A stretch of DNA of 64,000 nt, from positions 64,849 through 128,848 of the forward strand of contig NZ_JXJX01000003.1 in the NCBI RefSeq assembly GCF_002441715.1, read 5' to 3'. The stretch comes from Pseudolactococcus plantarum (GTDB lineage: Bacteria > Bacillota > Bacilli > Lactobacillales > Streptococcaceae). Both the position numbers and the translations under genes were made by a program. Under the pieces are notes generated by a model. That model saw only the letters and a list, made by a program, of their open reading frames with translations. It was not told the DNA's origin and ran no database searches. How positions within the stretch are numbered: the first letter of the stretch is position 1; each line of letters starts with the position of its first letter. Shown one piece after another: positions 28,665-38,481 of this stretch.

Positions 28665-28694
28665 AAAAAAAGCCTGATTTAATCAGGTTTTTTT
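28665..28694. terminator. Bidirectional terminator between tpx and mntE
   Basis: AAAAAAAGCCTGATT against AATCAGGTTTTTTT. The A and T flanks give a T tract on either strand. The mntE stop codon lies inside the right arm. Confidence 0.85.
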
Positions 28695-29879
28695 CGTGAG
28701 TTGACGCGCTTGGCAATACCATTGTGTACGTCTTCGCCAGATACTTGTAACTAAAATTGTTTGTTTCGCTTCGTAGTAGTGATAGGTGACGACAAATGTT
28801 TTTTTAGATAGTCGTTGAGCTTTATAGCCAGCGATAGCTAATGGTTGCGGAACTTCATTTAGCTTGGTTTGTTTGGTAAGCTGTCTACCATCAAAACTTA
28901 TTTCACTGAAGGTATCAGCTAATAGCTCTGGTGATTTGTTATTTAAGACTTGCTCTTCTAATCCCAAAATAATGAGTGCTAATGTTGAATCTCTTTCTTC
29001 ATCGGCTAAGATAGCAGGTTCTACGTGCACATCGATATCAAATACATCGTAGTTTTGTTTTAAAGTTTCTTCGATATCCTCTGTTGCTGCATGGCTTTCA
29101 AACACAGATAAATCTGGAGACATTTCTACCACAACATCTAAAAAGATATTACTACCATATGTCCTACCCCGGATGTATTTAACCGCTGAGACTTTAGGGA
29201 CTTTCGCGATTGCTTGTGTATAAATTTCTATTTTAGATTCATCAAAACCATCTGATAGTGAAAAGACTGCCTCAGCAAAAATATCATAAGCAGTTTTAAA
29301 GATGAAAACAGTGATGACAATCGCCATTAATCTATCAATAAAAGTCAGATTAAAACTTGCTGCAAAAATTGCGATAGACGTTGCGATAGACGAGACAGCA
29401 TCAGCTAAATTATCTTTTGCCGCACTCATCAGACTAGAACTTTTAGCTTTAATCGCTAGCTTGCGATTATAAAAATAAATCGCAAGCATGACAGCCGCAC
29501 AGGCTACACCAACAATAGAACCGACGAGGTCTACACGCGTTTTTTCATTACTTAAAATAGCTGTAACGGTATCTTTAAGGACAAAAAAACCTACACCAAA
29601 CATGATAAAACTTGTGACTAATGAGGCAACAGACTCGATTTTCCAGTGACCGTAGGTATGATCATCATCAGCTGGTCTTCGCGCGATTTTTAGACCGATT
29701 AGCACGGCGACACTACCTAAAATATCTGTGATATTATTAAAAGCATCAGCACGCAGACTCTCAGAGTTCGTCATCGTTGCAAACGTTAGTTTGATTACAG
29801 ACAAAATGACATAAGCCCAGATACTGAGCAGTGCCCCTCTTTCTGCTAACTTGAGATCTTGATATCTTGAATTATTCAT
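28683..29879 (-). CDS. mntE: Cation diffusion facilitator, probable Mn(II) exporter MntE
   Basis: 398 residues with six membrane helices and a long C-terminal part that includes the CDF cytoplasmic domain. Helix 2 has NNITD and helix 5 DNLAD, the Asn/Asp arrangement associated with manganese rather than the His/Asp of zinc CDFs. Its length is close to streptococcal MntE (about 394) and well above zinc CDFs (about 300). It probably exports manganese and protects against Mn excess. The start has no Shine-Dalgarno and is predicted leaderless. Confidence 0.8.
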   Translation of the reverse strand: MNNSRYQDLKLAERGALLSIWAYVILSVIKLTFATMTNSESLRADAFNNITDILGSVAVLIGLKIARRPADDDHTYGHWKIESVASLVTSFIMFGVGFFVLKDTVTAILSNEKTRVDLVGSIVGVACAAVMLAIYFYNRKLAIKAKSSSLMSAAKDNLADAVSSIATSIAIFAASFNLTFIDRLMAIVITVFIFKTAYDIFAEAVFSLSDGFDESKIEIYTQAIAKVPKVSAVKYIRGRTYGSNIFLDVVVEMSPDLSVFESHAATEDIEETLKQNYDVFDIDVHVEPAILADEERDSTLALIILGLEEQVLNNKSPELLADTFSEISFDGRQLTKQTKLNEVPQPLAIAGYKAQRLSKKTFVVTYHYYEAKQTILVTSIWRRRTQWYCQARQLTKKT

Positions 29880-29886
29880 AATCTAT

Positions 29887-29895
29887 AGTATAACA
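29887..29895 (-). promoter_or_regulatory. Extended -10 promoter of mntE, predicted leaderless
   Basis: On the minus strand TGTTATACT (rc of 29887-29895) ends seven bases before the ATG at 29879. Confidence 0.6.
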
Positions 29896-29953
29896 TATGG
29901 AGATGTATTTTTTTAATGTTTCGTACTTTAAAAAAGGAAATAATTTGATAATA

Positions 29954-29962
29954 TGTTAGAAT
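29954..29962 (+). promoter_or_regulatory. Extended -10 promoter of the lmrCD-like operon
   Basis: TGTTAGAAT (29954-29962). It would start a leader of about 195 bases before ATG 30166. Confidence 0.5.
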
Positions 29963-29997
29963 GGTTGGGGCACTTAAATTTGATGATTTAGGTTATC

Positions 29998-30030
29998 ATG
30001 GTATTACGATATCTATCCCCTAAAAGCTAA
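29998..30030 (+). CDS. Possible 10-residue leader peptide of the exporter operon
   Basis: ATG 29998 opens a short frame, MVLRYLSPKS, inside the untranslated leader. The Shine-Dalgarno is weak (AGG seven bases upstream). It is included because the related BmrCD exporter of Bacillus subtilis is known to be controlled by a translated leader peptide. Low certainty. Confidence 0.3.
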   Translation: MVLRYLSPKS

Positions 30031-30079
30031 CAAATTGATGTGACATTATAAAAAAAGAGCTATCAGTCCGAGTAAGTTG

Positions 30080-30105
30080 TAGGGGCGGGTAGCCCTAATT
30101 TATTT
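30080..30105 (+). promoter_or_regulatory. Attenuator-like hairpin in the lmrCD-like leader
   Basis: TAGGGGC (30080-30086) pairs with GCCCTA (30092-30097) with one bulged G, followed by ATTTATTT. A competing pairing of GAGTAAGTTG (30070-30079) with CAACTC (30118-30123) would enclose this hairpin. Confidence 0.4.
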
Positions 30106-30165
30106 AAAAGAGATATCAACTCCTATGATGAATAGGTAGGTGATGTAAAAGTGAAAGGAAGTAAC

Positions 30166-31872
30166 ATGCTAATTAAAGCAATCAAACAGTACAAATTCTG
30201 GGCTTTAGGATCTTTAGCGATGGTTATCTTAGTTGTTGGGACAACACTTTGGCAACCACAAATTTTGACGAAAGTACTTGAAGCTGTCTCTAATAACGAT
30301 AAAGACAAAATTATGGGATATGGTATCCAACTCCTAATCATTGCGGCGATTGGACTCATCGCGGGTGTTATCAATACCATTTTTGCAGCAAAAATTGCCC
30401 AAGGCGTATCTGCTGATTTGAGAGAGCAGACATTTAGAAAAATTCAAAGTTTTTCTTATGCAAATATTGAAAAGTTTAATGCCGGAAATCTAGTTGTTCG
30501 GATGACAAATGATGTCAATCAGGTGATGAACTTGATTATGATTTTATTTCAAATCTTATTACGTGTGCCACTTTTGTTTGTCGGTGCTTTTGCATTAGCT
30601 ATTCAAACTTTACCAAAACTTTGGTGGATCATTGTCGTCTTGGTCATCGTGATCATCTTGATTACAGGTGCTGCGATGGGTAACATGGGTAAACACTTTG
30701 GTGCTTTCCAAAGATTGATGGATAAGTTAAATGGTATCGCTAAAGAAAATCTCCGTGGTACGAGGGTTGTGAAATCATTTGTACAGGAAAAAGAACAGGC
30801 AGCAAAATTTGATGAGAGCTCAGATGAACTGTTAGGCCATAATCTGGTGATTAGTTATATCTTTTCAGCAATGATACCAGCCTTTACATTTGCCGCCTAT
30901 ATCGCGATTTTTGCAGCGATTTGGTTTGTTTCAACTTATGTGCAAAAAGAACCGAAAGATTTGGCCAGTATTGCCTCATTTATGACTTATATGATGCAAA
31001 TTATGTTTGCGATTATCATGGGTGGGATGATGTCGATGATGGCATCGCGTGCATTTATCTCACTTAAAAGAATCGGTGAGGTTTTAAATACTGAGCCAGC
31101 CATGACGTTTAAAGATGCGCCAGATGTTGCTTTGACAGGTGATATTACATTTAATAATGTCAGCTTTACCTATCCTTTAGATGAGGAACCAACACTTGAG
31201 GATATTTCATTTAGTGTGAAAACAGGTGAGATGGTAGGCGTTGTTGGGGCAACTGGTTCTGGTAAATCTACACTAGCACAGTTAATACCAAGACTGTTTG
31301 ATCCAAGCACAGGATCAATTACAATTAATGGGCATGATTTACGTGATTTAAATCGTGATAACTTACGCCATACAGTCTCGATCGTCTTACAACGTGCTAT
31401 CTTATTTTCAGGTACGATTGCACAAAATTTAAAACATGGTAAAGTTGATGCCACACTTGAGGATATGAGACGAGCAAGTTCGATTGCACAAGCAAGTGAG
31501 TTTATCGAAAAAATGTCAGATGTCTATGAAAGTTCTGTTGAAGAACGTGCTACCAATTTTTCAGGTGGTCAAAAACAACGGATGTCTATCGCGCGTGGTG
31601 TGATTGGAAATCCTAAAATACTGATTTTAGATGACTCAACATCAGCTTTAGATGCTAAGTCTGAAAAACTTGTTCAACAGGCATTAGCAGGAGAACTTGC
31701 AGATACAACGAAAATTATTATTGCCCAAAAAATTTCATCGGTTGTACATGCTGATAAAATTTTAGTTCTAGACGATGGAAAATTAATCGGAATGGGGACA
31801 CATAGAGAGCTCCTTGAAAGCAGTGACGTTTATCGTGAAATTTATAATACACAGAAAGGAAGCGAGGACTAA
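30166..31872 (+). CDS. lmrC: Heterodimeric ABC multidrug exporter subunit with degenerate site (LmrC/BmrC-like)
   Basis: About 568 residues: six membrane helices (about 1-320), then an ATPase domain. Walker [10 protein letters not shown] and signature FSGGQKQR are intact. Walker B ends LDDS, with Asp where catalytic Glu is expected, and the H-loop reads AQK instead of AHR. This matches the non-catalytic partner of LmrCD/BmrCD-type asymmetric exporters, which extrude drugs and bile acids. A GTG frame opens at 30151, but GGAAG precedes ATG 30166. Its stop overlaps the start of the partner gene. No PadR regulator (LmrR) is adjacent. Confidence 0.85.
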   Translation: MLIKAIKQYKFWALGSLAMVILVVGTTLWQPQILTKVLEAVSNNDKDKIMGYGIQLLIIAAIGLIAGVINTIFAAKIAQGVSADLREQTFRKIQSFSYANIEKFNAGNLVVRMTNDVNQVMNLIMILFQILLRVPLLFVGAFALAIQTLPKLWWIIVVLVIVIILITGAAMGNMGKHFGAFQRLMDKLNGIAKENLRGTRVVKSFVQEKEQAAKFDESSDELLGHNLVISYIFSAMIPAFTFAAYIAIFAAIWFVSTYVQKEPKDLASIASFMTYMMQIMFAIIMGGMMSMMASRAFISLKRIGEVLNTEPAMTFKDAPDVALTGDITFNNVSFTYPLDEEPTLEDISFSVKTGEMVGVVGATGSGKSTLAQLIPRLFDPSTGSITINGHDLRDLNRDNLRHTVSIVLQRAILFSGTIAQNLKHGKVDATLEDMRRASSIAQASEFIEKMSDVYESSVEERATNFSGGQKQRMSIARGVIGNPKILILDDSTSALDAKSEKLVQQALAGELADTTKIIIAQKISSVVHADKILVLDDGKLIGMGTHRELLESSDVYREIYNTQKGSED

Positions 31873-33776
31873 TGGGAGAATACGGAAAAGCAATTAAATT
31901 TTTCTGGAGTTATTTCAAGAAATATAAACTATCCTTTGTCGTTATCACGATCGCAGTTATCGGGTCTACTTATCTACAAGTTAAGGCACCAGTTTTTATA
32001 GGTGATGCGTTAGCTAAATTGGTAGAATGGGTAACAGCTTATTTCCATCATGTGGGAGCTGAAAAGGTTGTCGCATCATTTAATGGGCATATTCCTTCAG
32101 AGTTACCACAAGCCATGGCTGAACAGATAGCTAAAAAAGGGTTACCGACAGATGTCACAAAATTAGTTGACTTGGCGAAACATGTGCCAGAAAAGACAGC
32201 ATTTTTCGATGTGATGTGGAAATTGTTACTGGCTTACATCTTTATGACTGTTGGCATGTTGATTTATCAAATTCTATTTGGACGGATTGTGTCTCATTCG
32301 ACGAATTCAATGCGTAAAGGATTATTTGGTAAACTAGAACGCTTAACGATTTCCTTTTTCGATCGTCATCAAGATGGGGATATTCTAAGCCGATTTACAT
32401 CTGATTTAGATAATATTCAAAACTCACTTAACCAGTCACTCGTTCAAGTTGTGACGCAGGGTGCGATGTTTATTGGTGTGTTGATCATGATGTTCCGTCA
32501 AAATGTTGACCTTGCTTGGGTGACCATCGCTTCAACGCCGGTAGCACTTTTACTAGCAGCTGTTGTCATCAAGCAAGCTAAGAAATATATCGATTTACAA
32601 CAAGAAGAAGTCGGGCATCTGAATGCCTATATGGACGAAAAAATTTCAGGTCAAAAAGTCATCATTGTTGAAGGATTAGAAGCTGATACGATTGATGGAT
32701 TTGTGAAACAAAATGACAAAGTACGAGAGGCAACCTTTAAAGGACAAGTTTATTCTGGTATGTTGATGCCTATGTTAAATGGGATGAATTTCGTCAATTT
32801 AGCAATTGTCATCTTCTTGGGATCTTTGATTACACTCAATGATAAGTCATTAACGACTGCAGCAGCACTTGGATTAGTTGTGACATTTGTCCAATACTCA
32901 CAGCAGTATTATCAACCAGTGATGCAGATCTCATCGTCATTTTCTCAATTACAGATGGCTGTTACAGGTGCTCGTCGTTTACAAGAAATGTTTGATGAAA
33001 AAGAAGAAGTTAGACCTGAAAACGGGGTCAAGTTTGATGAGATTAAAGACAATGTCTCAATAGAACATGTTGACTTTAGTTATCTACCAGGCAAACCTGT
33101 CTTAAGAGATGTTAGTATTGATGTTAAAAAAGGTCAGATGGTGGCTGTGGTTGGTCCTACTGGATCTGGTAAAACAACTATCATGAATTTGATGAATCGA
33201 TTTTATGATGTAGATAATGGCAGCATTAAATTTGATGGGGTAGATATCAGAGATATCGATTTAGATACCTTACGTCGTGGTGTTGGGATCGTGCTACAAG
33301 ATTCAGTGCTCTTTAGTGGGACAATCAAAGACAATATTAAGTTTGGATTTGATGCAACTGATGAAGAAGTGATTACAGCGGCTAAAACAACGCATATTCA
33401 TGAATTCATTGAGAGTCTACCCAATAAATATGAGACGGTTGTTGATGATGATGAAAATGTCTTTTCAACTGGTCAGAAACAACAAATATCGATCGCACGT
33501 ACGATTTTAACAAATCCTAAGCTTTTGATTTTGGACGAGGCAACCTCTAATGTTGATACAGTAACAGAAGCACAAATTCAGATGGCTATGGAAGCTGCAA
33601 TCGCTGGACGGACGTCATTTGTGATTGCCCATCGCTTAAAAACAATTTTAAATGCCGATAAAATTGTGGTCTTAAAAGACGGTGAAGTTATTGAAGAAGG
33701 TAGTCATCACGAATTACTTAAACTACCAAATGGTTTTTATTCAGAGCTTTATCATAATCAGTTTGTGTTTGAGTAA
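31872..33776 (+). CDS. lmrD: Heterodimeric ABC multidrug exporter catalytic subunit (LmrD/BmrD-like)
   Basis: 634 residues: six membrane helices with a long insertion between the first two (about 50-125, rich in charged residues), then an ATPase domain. Walker [10 protein letters not shown], Walker B LILDEATS with catalytic Glu, and H-loop IAHR are canonical, but the signature is FSTGQKQQ instead of LSGGQ. With the partner upstream this leaves one complete ATP site and one degenerate site. The extra loop between helices 1 and 2 is typical of LmrD and BmrD. SD GGAAGCGAGG. Confidence 0.88.
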   Translation: MGEYGKAIKFFWSYFKKYKLSFVVITIAVIGSTYLQVKAPVFIGDALAKLVEWVTAYFHHVGAEKVVASFNGHIPSELPQAMAEQIAKKGLPTDVTKLVDLAKHVPEKTAFFDVMWKLLLAYIFMTVGMLIYQILFGRIVSHSTNSMRKGLFGKLERLTISFFDRHQDGDILSRFTSDLDNIQNSLNQSLVQVVTQGAMFIGVLIMMFRQNVDLAWVTIASTPVALLLAAVVIKQAKKYIDLQQEEVGHLNAYMDEKISGQKVIIVEGLEADTIDGFVKQNDKVREATFKGQVYSGMLMPMLNGMNFVNLAIVIFLGSLITLNDKSLTTAAALGLVVTFVQYSQQYYQPVMQISSSFSQLQMAVTGARRLQEMFDEKEEVRPENGVKFDEIKDNVSIEHVDFSYLPGKPVLRDVSIDVKKGQMVAVVGPTGSGKTTIMNLMNRFYDVDNGSIKFDGVDIRDIDLDTLRRGVGIVLQDSVLFSGTIKDNIKFGFDATDEEVITAAKTTHIHEFIESLPNKYETVVDDDENVFSTGQKQQISIARTILTNPKLLILDEATSNVDTVTEAQIQMAMEAAIAGRTSFVIAHRLKTILNADKIVVLKDGEVIEEGSHHELLKLPNGFYSELYHNQFVFE

Positions 33777-33848
33777 GTTAGCGATCATTTTTTGATTTTT
33801 AATAAGTTACTGTCTCAATCAATCGTTTATATACGTTTGGGTTACCAC

Positions 33849-33888
33849 ATAAAACACTGTTAGTCATTGACTAACAGTGTTTTATTTA
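33849..33888 (+). terminator. Terminator of the lmrCD-like operon
   Basis: ATAAAACACTGTTAGTC pairs with GACTAACAGTGTTTTAT around ATT, then TTATT. Confidence 0.85.
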
Positions 33889-33965
33889 TTTGGCTATCAT
33901 AATAGAACGATTAGAGAACAATATGATTTTATTAGATTATTCTATAAGTCAAATCGTATTTTTTA

Positions 33966-33974
33966 TGGTAGAAT
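33966..33974 (+). promoter_or_regulatory. Extended -10 promoter of murA
   Basis: TGGTAGAAT, giving a leader of about 40 bases before ATG 34021. Confidence 0.5.
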
Positions 33975-34020
33975 AGATAGGCATGGATTTTACATTTAAG
34001 AATTGGACAAGATTATAAGT

Positions 34021-35286
34021 ATGAAAAAAATAGTAATTAATGGTGGAAAAAGAATTTCGGGAGAGGTGACGATATCAGGTGCAAAGAATTCTGTTGTTGC
34101 CTTGATCCCAGCAACAATATTAGCAGATGATGTTGTGACACTTGAGGGTGTTCCCGACATCTCTGACGTTGCAAGTTTAATCGATATATTAGAGATTATG
34201 GGTGCCAAAATTGAGCGAGATATCGCAGCAGGGACTGTGGTAATAGATCCTCGTGGGGTTGAGTCAAAACCACTACCTTATGGTAAGATTAACTCTCTAC
34301 GTGCCTCTTACTATTTTAATGGCTCTTTACTTGGTAAATTTGGTGAAGCGACCGTTGGCTTGCCAGGTGGTTGTGATCTAGGACCAAGACCAATTGATCT
34401 ACATATTAAAGCGTTTGAAGCGTTAGGTGCTCGCATGACATTTAAAGAAAATGCCATGCACTTAACAACTGATGGGGATCGTCTAATTGGTTCAACCATT
34501 TTTATGGATATGGTTACTGTCGGTGCAACGATTAATACCATGCTAGCAGCTGTTAAAGCTAAAGGCAGAACAATTATTGAAAATGCGGCACGCGAACCTG
34601 AAATTATTGATGTGGCAACTTTATTGAATAATATGGGTGCCAAAGTTCGTGGCGCAGGTACTGATGTGATCCGTATTGATGGAGTAGAAACCCTTAGTGG
34701 TGCGCGTCATACAGTCATTCCAGATCGTATCGAGGCTGGTACCTATCTAAGTTTAGCAGCTGCTTGTGGTGATGGTGTTGTGGTGAATAATGTCATTTAT
34801 GAACATCTGGAATCTTTTATTGCTAAGTTAGAAGAGATGGGCGTTCAGATGATCGTCAGAGATGATTCGATAGAAGTCTTAAAATCAGAAAATCTTAAAG
34901 CAGTGACAATCAAAACAGTGCCATACCCTGGGTTTGCAACTGATTTACAACAACCGATCACACCATTATTGTTAATGACACATGGTCGTGGTAAAATCAT
35001 TGATACGATTTATGAAAAGCGTGTGAACCATGCAGCTGAATTGGCACGTATGGGCGCAGATATCGTAGCAAGCAATGGTGAAATTAATTATCATGCACCA
35101 AATCAATTACAAGGTGCTGAGGTAGTCGCGACAGATCTACGAGCAGGTGCAGCCTTAGTCAATGCAGGTGTTATTGCGAGTGGCGAAACGAAAATTTCTA
35201 ATGTAGAATTTATTTTACGTGGCTATGATAACATTATCGAAAAAATGACAGCGCTTGGCGTTGATATTAAATTAGTTGATGAATAA
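34021..35286 (+). CDS. murA: UDP-N-acetylglucosamine 1-carboxyvinyltransferase
   Basis: A 422-residue MurA enolpyruvyl transferase, the first committed step of peptidoglycan synthesis and target of fosfomycin. The fosfomycin-reactive Cys118 lies in [15 protein letters not shown], with Lys22-Asn23 in SGAKNS and the C-terminal [11 protein letters not shown]. The frame opens at 34003, but family members start MKKIVINGG (ATG 34021). The Shine-Dalgarno is poor (AATTGGAC). Firmicutes often carry two MurA paralogues; which one this is cannot be settled from one copy. Confidence 0.95.
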   Translation: MKKIVINGGKRISGEVTISGAKNSVVALIPATILADDVVTLEGVPDISDVASLIDILEIMGAKIERDIAAGTVVIDPRGVESKPLPYGKINSLRASYYFNGSLLGKFGEATVGLPGGCDLGPRPIDLHIKAFEALGARMTFKENAMHLTTDGDRLIGSTIFMDMVTVGATINTMLAAVKAKGRTIIENAAREPEIIDVATLLNNMGAKVRGAGTDVIRIDGVETLSGARHTVIPDRIEAGTYLSLAAACGDGVVVNNVIYEHLESFIAKLEEMGVQMIVRDDSIEVLKSENLKAVTIKTVPYPGFATDLQQPITPLLLMTHGRGKIIDTIYEKRVNHAAELARMGADIVASNGEINYHAPNQLQGAEVVATDLRAGAALVNAGVIASGETKISNVEFILRGYDNIIEKMTALGVDIKLVDE

Positions 35287-35295
35287 TCTATAGAT

Positions 35296-35337
35296 AAAAA
35301 ACTATCTGAGTGCTGTTTGGCTTCAGATAGTTTTTTT
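35296..35337 (+). terminator. Terminator of murA
   Basis: AAAAAACTATCTGA pairs with TCAGATAG plus seven T around a 13-base loop. Confidence 0.85.
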
Positions 35338-35433
35338 AGCTAAATATGTTTAAAATTTGCGTCAACTATTCTGAGGGTTAAAGTTACCAATCACCATAAA
35401 CGACGCAGTAAAAACAAAGCCTATTAGATAATA

Positions 35434-35442
35434 TGTTATAAT
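35434..35442 (+). promoter_or_regulatory. Extended -10 promoter of dinG
   Basis: TGTTATAAT (35434-35442). Confidence 0.55.
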
Positions 35443-35480
35443 AGGATAACTTATCTTTTATATAGAAAATGACAGTAATG

Positions 35481-37820
35481 ATGAAATATGCAGTAGTGGA
35501 TTTAGAAGCAACAAGCGCTAGCCACACGAGTAAAATTATTCAAATCGGTATCGTGATCGTTCAAGATGGTCAGATTATCAAAACCTATCAGACAGATGTT
35601 AATCCCCATGAGGCATTAGACAGTCACATTACAGCGTTAACAGGGATTACGACAGCACAAGTGGCAGCAGCGCCTGATTTTGAACAGATTATGTCTGAGG
35701 TAGCAGAGCTATTAGCAGGGTGTATTTTTGTCGCACATAATGTTAAATTTGACTATAATTTGTTGATGCGTACCTTTGCCGAACATGGTGTCAAATTAGA
35801 GTTACCACGCGTTGATACCATAGAATTAGCGAGAATTTTTTTCCCAACATTAAACAAATATGGCTTGGGGTCACTTTCGCGTGTATTAGATTTAGTACTA
35901 GAGCGAGCTCATGAAGCAGTATCAGATGCTTATGCTACTGCTGAATTACTGATTAAACTTCAGAAAAAAATGGCAGAACTTCCAAAAAATGTGCTCACTG
36001 AAATTGCACGTCATGCGGATAGTTTGATTTATGAGACAAAAATTGTCATTTCCGAACAGTTGGCCCTTTTGGGACCTATTAAAGATGATCTGGTCAAAGT
36101 TGATCAGATTGCGACGCTAAAGCCCTACGTCTCTAAGAATAAAAATTTAGTAAGTGAGCAATTTAAAGAAAATTTGGCCTTACTTGATTTGGATGCACGG
36201 CCTAAACAGCAAGCTTTTGCTGATTTAGTGAGTCAACGTTTAGGAGATACTAGTGCATCATTTATAGAGGCGCCAACAGGTATCGGAAAAACCTACGCTT
36301 ACTTGTTGACCTTATTAGGACAAGGTAAAAAAGTTATTGTATCAGTACCGACTAAAGTTCTACAAGAACAGATGATGCAGGATTTAGCACCGATTTTTAA
36401 GGATAATTTTGGCGTAAACTTTGTTAAATTACTTGGGACTCAGAATTATATTTCGTTAGAAAAATTTCGTCAGTTACTGGAAAGCTGTCAAGATGGCAAG
36501 AATTATGAAATATTCAAGATGAAAGTACTAGTCTGGTTGACAGAAACGAAAACGGGTGAGCTGGATGAGCTGAGCTTGACCATGACGAGTCCTTATTACT
36601 TAGATGGTATTCGACATTCAGGTCAGGTCTATAATGGGCAGCTTCATGCCGAACAGGATTTTTGGCAGTTGACACAACAACGTGTCAAAGATGCACAAGT
36701 TATCGTGATGAACCACGCTTATCTCGCTGAGAGAATTATGGATCAAACCGAGCTGTTTGAAGATAAAGTGTTAGTAGTTGACGAAGCACAACAATTATTT
36801 TCTGTTTTGGAACAGGCGCATCAAAAATCAGTCAAACTGGTAGATGAACTTGTGAAGGTGGAGACGCATGCCTCTCATTTACACAAACGTTTGGTAGAGA
36901 GTTTGACTTATCAGTTATCACGTCGACAACTAGATATCGAAAAAATTCGAATAGATGCAAAAGAACTGGGGCTGTCAGCGATTAGTGATGTACTAGTAAA
37001 TCCGGATGATTTTGTTTGGGTGCAAAATCATGTCTTGAAGTCCAGTCCAAAAGACTTTTTAAATTTTGCTGCCATGATTCCAAAAGAAACTAAGACCTTC
37101 TTAATCGGTGCGACATTAGTGATGTCTAAAAAACGTGCGGTATTTCCGGAATTGTTAGGGTTTACTGATTATACATTTGATGTTATACCAGCAGAAAAAC
37201 AAGATAATCAGAAAGTTTTTGTGGCAAGTGATAGTCCAGATTTGACAACTATATCAGCACAAGCCTATGCTGAATACTTGTCACAAGAGATACAACGGTT
37301 TAAAAAAATTGGGAAACCGATTGTTGTGTTATTTACGAGTCATGAAAGTTTGTCTTTAACTGCGCAAGCACTGGAACTTGCCGATATAGCTGTTTTAAAA
37401 GCTGAAAATCCTGGTGATGCGAGTCGTGTGAAAAAGAAATTTGATGAACATCCAGATGCTATTTTATTAGGTAGTAAAAAGTTCTGGGAAGGCGTCGATT
37501 TTGATAAACAATCTGAACTCATTTTAATCATTACCCGATTACCATTTTCAGTACCAGATGATATTTTGATTAGAAAGTATGCCAAACGTTTCAAGAATGC
37601 TTTCTATGATTTCTCAGTACCGCTTGCTACGTTACAGTTAGCGCAAGCATTTGGTCGTGTGAATCGGCGTCATGACCAAAAATCCGCGGTAGTTATTTTA
37701 GATAAGCGATTAGCTGGTAAGACTTATGCTAAGCAAATGGTTAAAAAACTATCCAAGGGGAATCATCTGATTTTTTCAAAAATTGATCAAATCAGCAGTC
37801 AAATTCAAAAATTTTTGTGA
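35481..37820 (+). CDS. dinG: DinG-type exonuclease/XPD-like ATPase fusion
   Basis: About 779 residues. Residues 1-165 are a DEDDh exonuclease domain (VVDLEATS, FVAHNVKFDYNLL, HEAVSDAYATAELL). The rest is an XPD/DinG helicase-like domain with Walker A APTGIGKT, Walker B VVDEAQ, NHAYL and a C-terminal QAFGRVNRR. Only two cysteines are present, so the iron-sulfur cluster of E. coli DinG is missing, as in other Firmicutes forms where helicase activity is doubtful. The likely start is ATG 35481 (MKYAVVDLEAT); ATG 35469 is in frame. Probably in DNA repair. It heads dinG-DUF5590. Confidence 0.87.
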   Translation: MKYAVVDLEATSASHTSKIIQIGIVIVQDGQIIKTYQTDVNPHEALDSHITALTGITTAQVAAAPDFEQIMSEVAELLAGCIFVAHNVKFDYNLLMRTFAEHGVKLELPRVDTIELARIFFPTLNKYGLGSLSRVLDLVLERAHEAVSDAYATAELLIKLQKKMAELPKNVLTEIARHADSLIYETKIVISEQLALLGPIKDDLVKVDQIATLKPYVSKNKNLVSEQFKENLALLDLDARPKQQAFADLVSQRLGDTSASFIEAPTGIGKTYAYLLTLLGQGKKVIVSVPTKVLQEQMMQDLAPIFKDNFGVNFVKLLGTQNYISLEKFRQLLESCQDGKNYEIFKMKVLVWLTETKTGELDELSLTMTSPYYLDGIRHSGQVYNGQLHAEQDFWQLTQQRVKDAQVIVMNHAYLAERIMDQTELFEDKVLVVDEAQQLFSVLEQAHQKSVKLVDELVKVETHASHLHKRLVESLTYQLSRRQLDIEKIRIDAKELGLSAISDVLVNPDDFVWVQNHVLKSSPKDFLNFAAMIPKETKTFLIGATLVMSKKRAVFPELLGFTDYTFDVIPAEKQDNQKVFVASDSPDLTTISAQAYAEYLSQEIQRFKKIGKPIVVLFTSHESLSLTAQALELADIAVLKAENPGDASRVKKKFDEHPDAILLGSKKFWEGVDFDKQSELILIITRLPFSVPDDILIRKYAKRFKNAFYDFSVPLATLQLAQAFGRVNRRHDQKSAVVILDKRLAGKTYAKQMVKKLSKGNHLIFSKIDQISSQIQKFL

Positions 37821-37832
37821 TAAGGAGTAGTG

Positions 37833-38258
37833 ATGAGAAAAAAAAGAATGCCAAAAGCAACTCAAATTTTGATTGGTGCCTTGCTAATTATACTGGCTAT
37901 TTTGTTGAGTACTTTACTCATGTTTAGACAAGCGATGAGTCCTTATACGCGGGCAAAGACCGCAGCAATTAATTTAGCTAAAAAGAAAACACCAGTAACT
38001 GATGTTACCTATTTTGATAAGGTAACCACACAAACGACCACGTATAGTGTGATTGGACTGGATAAGCAGAAACAAACCTTAGGCGTTTTAATTCCTGAAA
38101 AAGGTGGCGACATCATTGTGGTGAATATGGCAGATAATCATAGTGACTTGACCCCAAAAACAGCAAAGCTAACTTTATATAAAAATCAAGTCGTTTGGGT
38201 GTCAAAAGATTTGATGCTATATGATTTTAAAACGGGTGATAAGGTAACAAAAAATTGA
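37833..38258 (+). CDS. DUF5590 (YpmB-like) membrane-anchored protein
   Basis: About 141 residues. A basic N-terminus (RKKRMPK) and one membrane helix (about 11-31) precede an extracellular domain of two PepSY-like modules (YTRAKTAAINLAKKKTPVTDVTYFDKV...). Proteins of this kind occur between dinG and aspC in streptococci and bacilli; no function is established. AAGGAG lies five bases before ATG 37833. Confidence 0.8.
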   Translation: MRKKRMPKATQILIGALLIILAILLSTLLMFRQAMSPYTRAKTAAINLAKKKTPVTDVTYFDKVTTQTTTYSVIGLDKQKQTLGVLIPEKGGDIIVVNMADNHSDLTPKTAKLTLYKNQVVWVSKDLMLYDFKTGDKVTKN

Positions 38259-38328
38259 TCGCGTCAAGGCATAGTGGATCAAATGAAGCAGTCCCTTGGA
38301 TACAAATACTATAAAACAAGAAGCAAGG

Positions 38329-38361
38329 CGAACAAGTTCAGAGATGACCTGTTCGTTTTTT
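38329..38361 (+). terminator. Terminator after the dinG unit
   Basis: CGAACA (38329-38334) pairs with TGTTCG (38350-38355), followed by TTTTTT; the loop can pair further. Confidence 0.65.
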
Positions 38362-38416
38362 GGTAACTTTAAACGGCCACGATACCGATAAGAACGCTGT
38401 TTTTTTGATTATTTTT

Positions 38417-38425
38417 TGATATAAT
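38417..38425 (+). promoter_or_regulatory. Extended -10 promoter of aspC
   Basis: TGATATAAT (38417-38425), a full TGnTATAAT match. Confidence 0.6.
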
Positions 38426-38481
38426 TTTTATTAGATCAATATTTTTGTATTTAGCCAAACAAATAAGGGAGAACCTAGAGT

